NCBI GenBank assembly: GCA_022563215.1 | Contig: JADFNT010000108.1 | Span: 1-6,372, forward strand | DNA: 6,372 bases | Direction of reading: 5' to 3' | DNA from: Pseudomonadota bacterium | GTDB taxonomy: Bacteria > Pseudomonadota > Alphaproteobacteria > Rhodospirillales > Casp-alpha2 | Shown here: piece by piece, positions 5,707-6,372 of the stretch | Layout: each line of letters begins with the position of its first letter | How positions within the stretch are numbered: the first letter of the stretch is position 1 | The notes under the pieces: generated by a model | The model's database searches: none | What the model was told of the DNA's origin: nothing | Seen by the model: the letters and a program-made list of their open reading frames with translations, nothing else | Position numbers and translations under genes: made by a program

Positions 5707-6372
5707 TGTCCATGCCCTATGGGAATCGTTGGGGGGGGAACTCCCTGATTCCCATTTACGGTTTTTCAGCCAGCTTTTGATTAAGTTTGGGGCCGAGGCA
5801 ACATTTCGGATATTGGCGACTGAGGATGACCAAAAAACAAGACCCCGGCTTCAAATGGACCTTCATGGGGAAGGGTTTCATTTTTTTTTAGATGAACCAC
5901 CGCTGCCAAATTGTGATTGGCCCAGGATGTTTGACCAAATCCAAGGCCGTGCTGAAAGTCACTTAGCGAAACAACGCTTCGGCCTGTTTGCTGACGATTA
6001 TCTGAGGATTTTGCATGGTGCCCGCCAACTCCTATCCGGGTTAATGGAAAACTCGGGCGGGCGCGGGCGCCCTCCAAAGGGGCAGGGCCGGAAGGAAAGC
6101 CAGCCCCAAGCCCTAACTTTGCTCCATGAATGTTGCGAGTATGAATTTCCGCCGCCGCCTGAGTTGGTAACGGTGTTTGAAGTATGCTCGGGAATTACAG
6201 GTGACGATCCACGAAACAAGCTGACACCCGAGCAAGAGAAAGCCCTCGCATTTGATTTGGACGGGAATTGGAAATTGGAGTTGGGAAAGGTGTGGTTTAC
6301 CGATGTGTCTTCTGAGGCCGTCGCGTCACATCTTGGTCAGACTGATGAGGGCCGAAATGTGCGGAACTGGCG
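5699..6372 (+). CDS. Unknown protein, overlapping the integrase; AT-hook-like motif (partial, runs off the right edge)
   Basis: An uninterrupted frame of 224 codons opens at ATG 5699, eight bases inside the end of the integrase gene, and leaves the window with no stop. It begins MGNVHALWESLGGELPDSHL and contains helical sequence (residues 91-115, FADDYLRILHGARQLLSGL). A basic patch GGRGRPPKGQGRK (120-132) contains the RGRP core of AT-hook DNA-binding motifs. A proline run (151-154) follows. The section SSEAVASHLGQTDEGRNVRNW (204-224) could be a helix-turn-helix. It may be made by translational coupling with the integrase, being the second gene of the element. Eight G (5731-5738) and nine T (5881-5889) within the frame are slippage-prone. 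I do not recognise a family; a DNA-binding accessory role in the element is inference. Confidence 0.7.
   Translation, partial: MGNVHALWESLGGELPDSHLRFFSQLLIKFGAEATFRILATEDDQKTRPRLQMDLHGEGFHFFLDEPPLPNCDWPRMFDQIQGRAESHLAKQRFGLFADDYLRILHGARQLLSGLMENSGGRGRPPKGQGRKESQPQALTLLHECCEYEFPPPPELVTVFEVCSGITGDDPRNKLTPEQEKALAFDLDGNWKLELGKVWFTDVSSEAVASHLGQTDEGRNVRNW

Noticed and set aside
1..6372. CRISPR array, insertion sequence or rRNA gene
   Set aside because: No regularly spaced repeats, no transposase, no paired terminal inverted repeats and no rRNA-like sequence were seen on either strand.

Overview
The window looks like a GC-rich Proteobacterium, most likely an alphaproteobacterium of the Rhodospirillales type. 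This rests on the protein families and on GC-rich third codon positions in argS, the alkA-like gene and mlaA; no rRNA or other species marker is present. It joins a stretch of ordinary chromosome to two unrelated pieces of mobile DNA.

Layout. (1) Bases 1-335, minus strand, carry the C-terminal end of a VapE/VirE-type phage or plasmid primase-helicase, visibly AT-richer than its neighbours and running off the left edge. It ends abruptly inside (2) the 3' part of argS (328-1302, plus strand), so both genes are broken at the same point and share only about 8 bp there. (3) An AlkA-type HhH-GPD DNA glycosylase follows, overlapping the argS stop. (4) mlaA (2017-2799) encodes the outer-membrane component of phospholipid transport, here with an ordinary signal peptide and no lipobox. 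(5) A converging minus-strand gene (3023-3649) encodes an exported protein of unknown function whose C-terminus resembles a ribbon-helix-helix fold. (6) The stretch 3650-4188 is gene-poor. It holds a near-consensus FNR/FixK-type box, an AT-rich promoter region, small palindromes, and a well-placed ribosome binding site leading into a tiny ORF that is either broken or frameshifted at a poly-A run. (7) A 45-base 3' fragment of a tRNA-Thr(UGU) on the minus strand (4189-4233) marks the left attachment site of an integrative element. (8) The element begins with direct repeats, a P4-type tyrosine integrase (4408-5706), and an overlapping unknown ORF (5699 to beyond the right edge) with an AT-hook-like motif.

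The genes fall into three groups. argS and the alkA-like gene appear translationally coupled, and mlaA has its own leader. The integrase and the next ORF form a recombination module at the end of a genomic island, whose other end should lie to the right beside an intact tRNA-Thr. The vapE/argS junction is either a real illegitimate recombination or an assembly artefact, and the sequence alone cannot decide.
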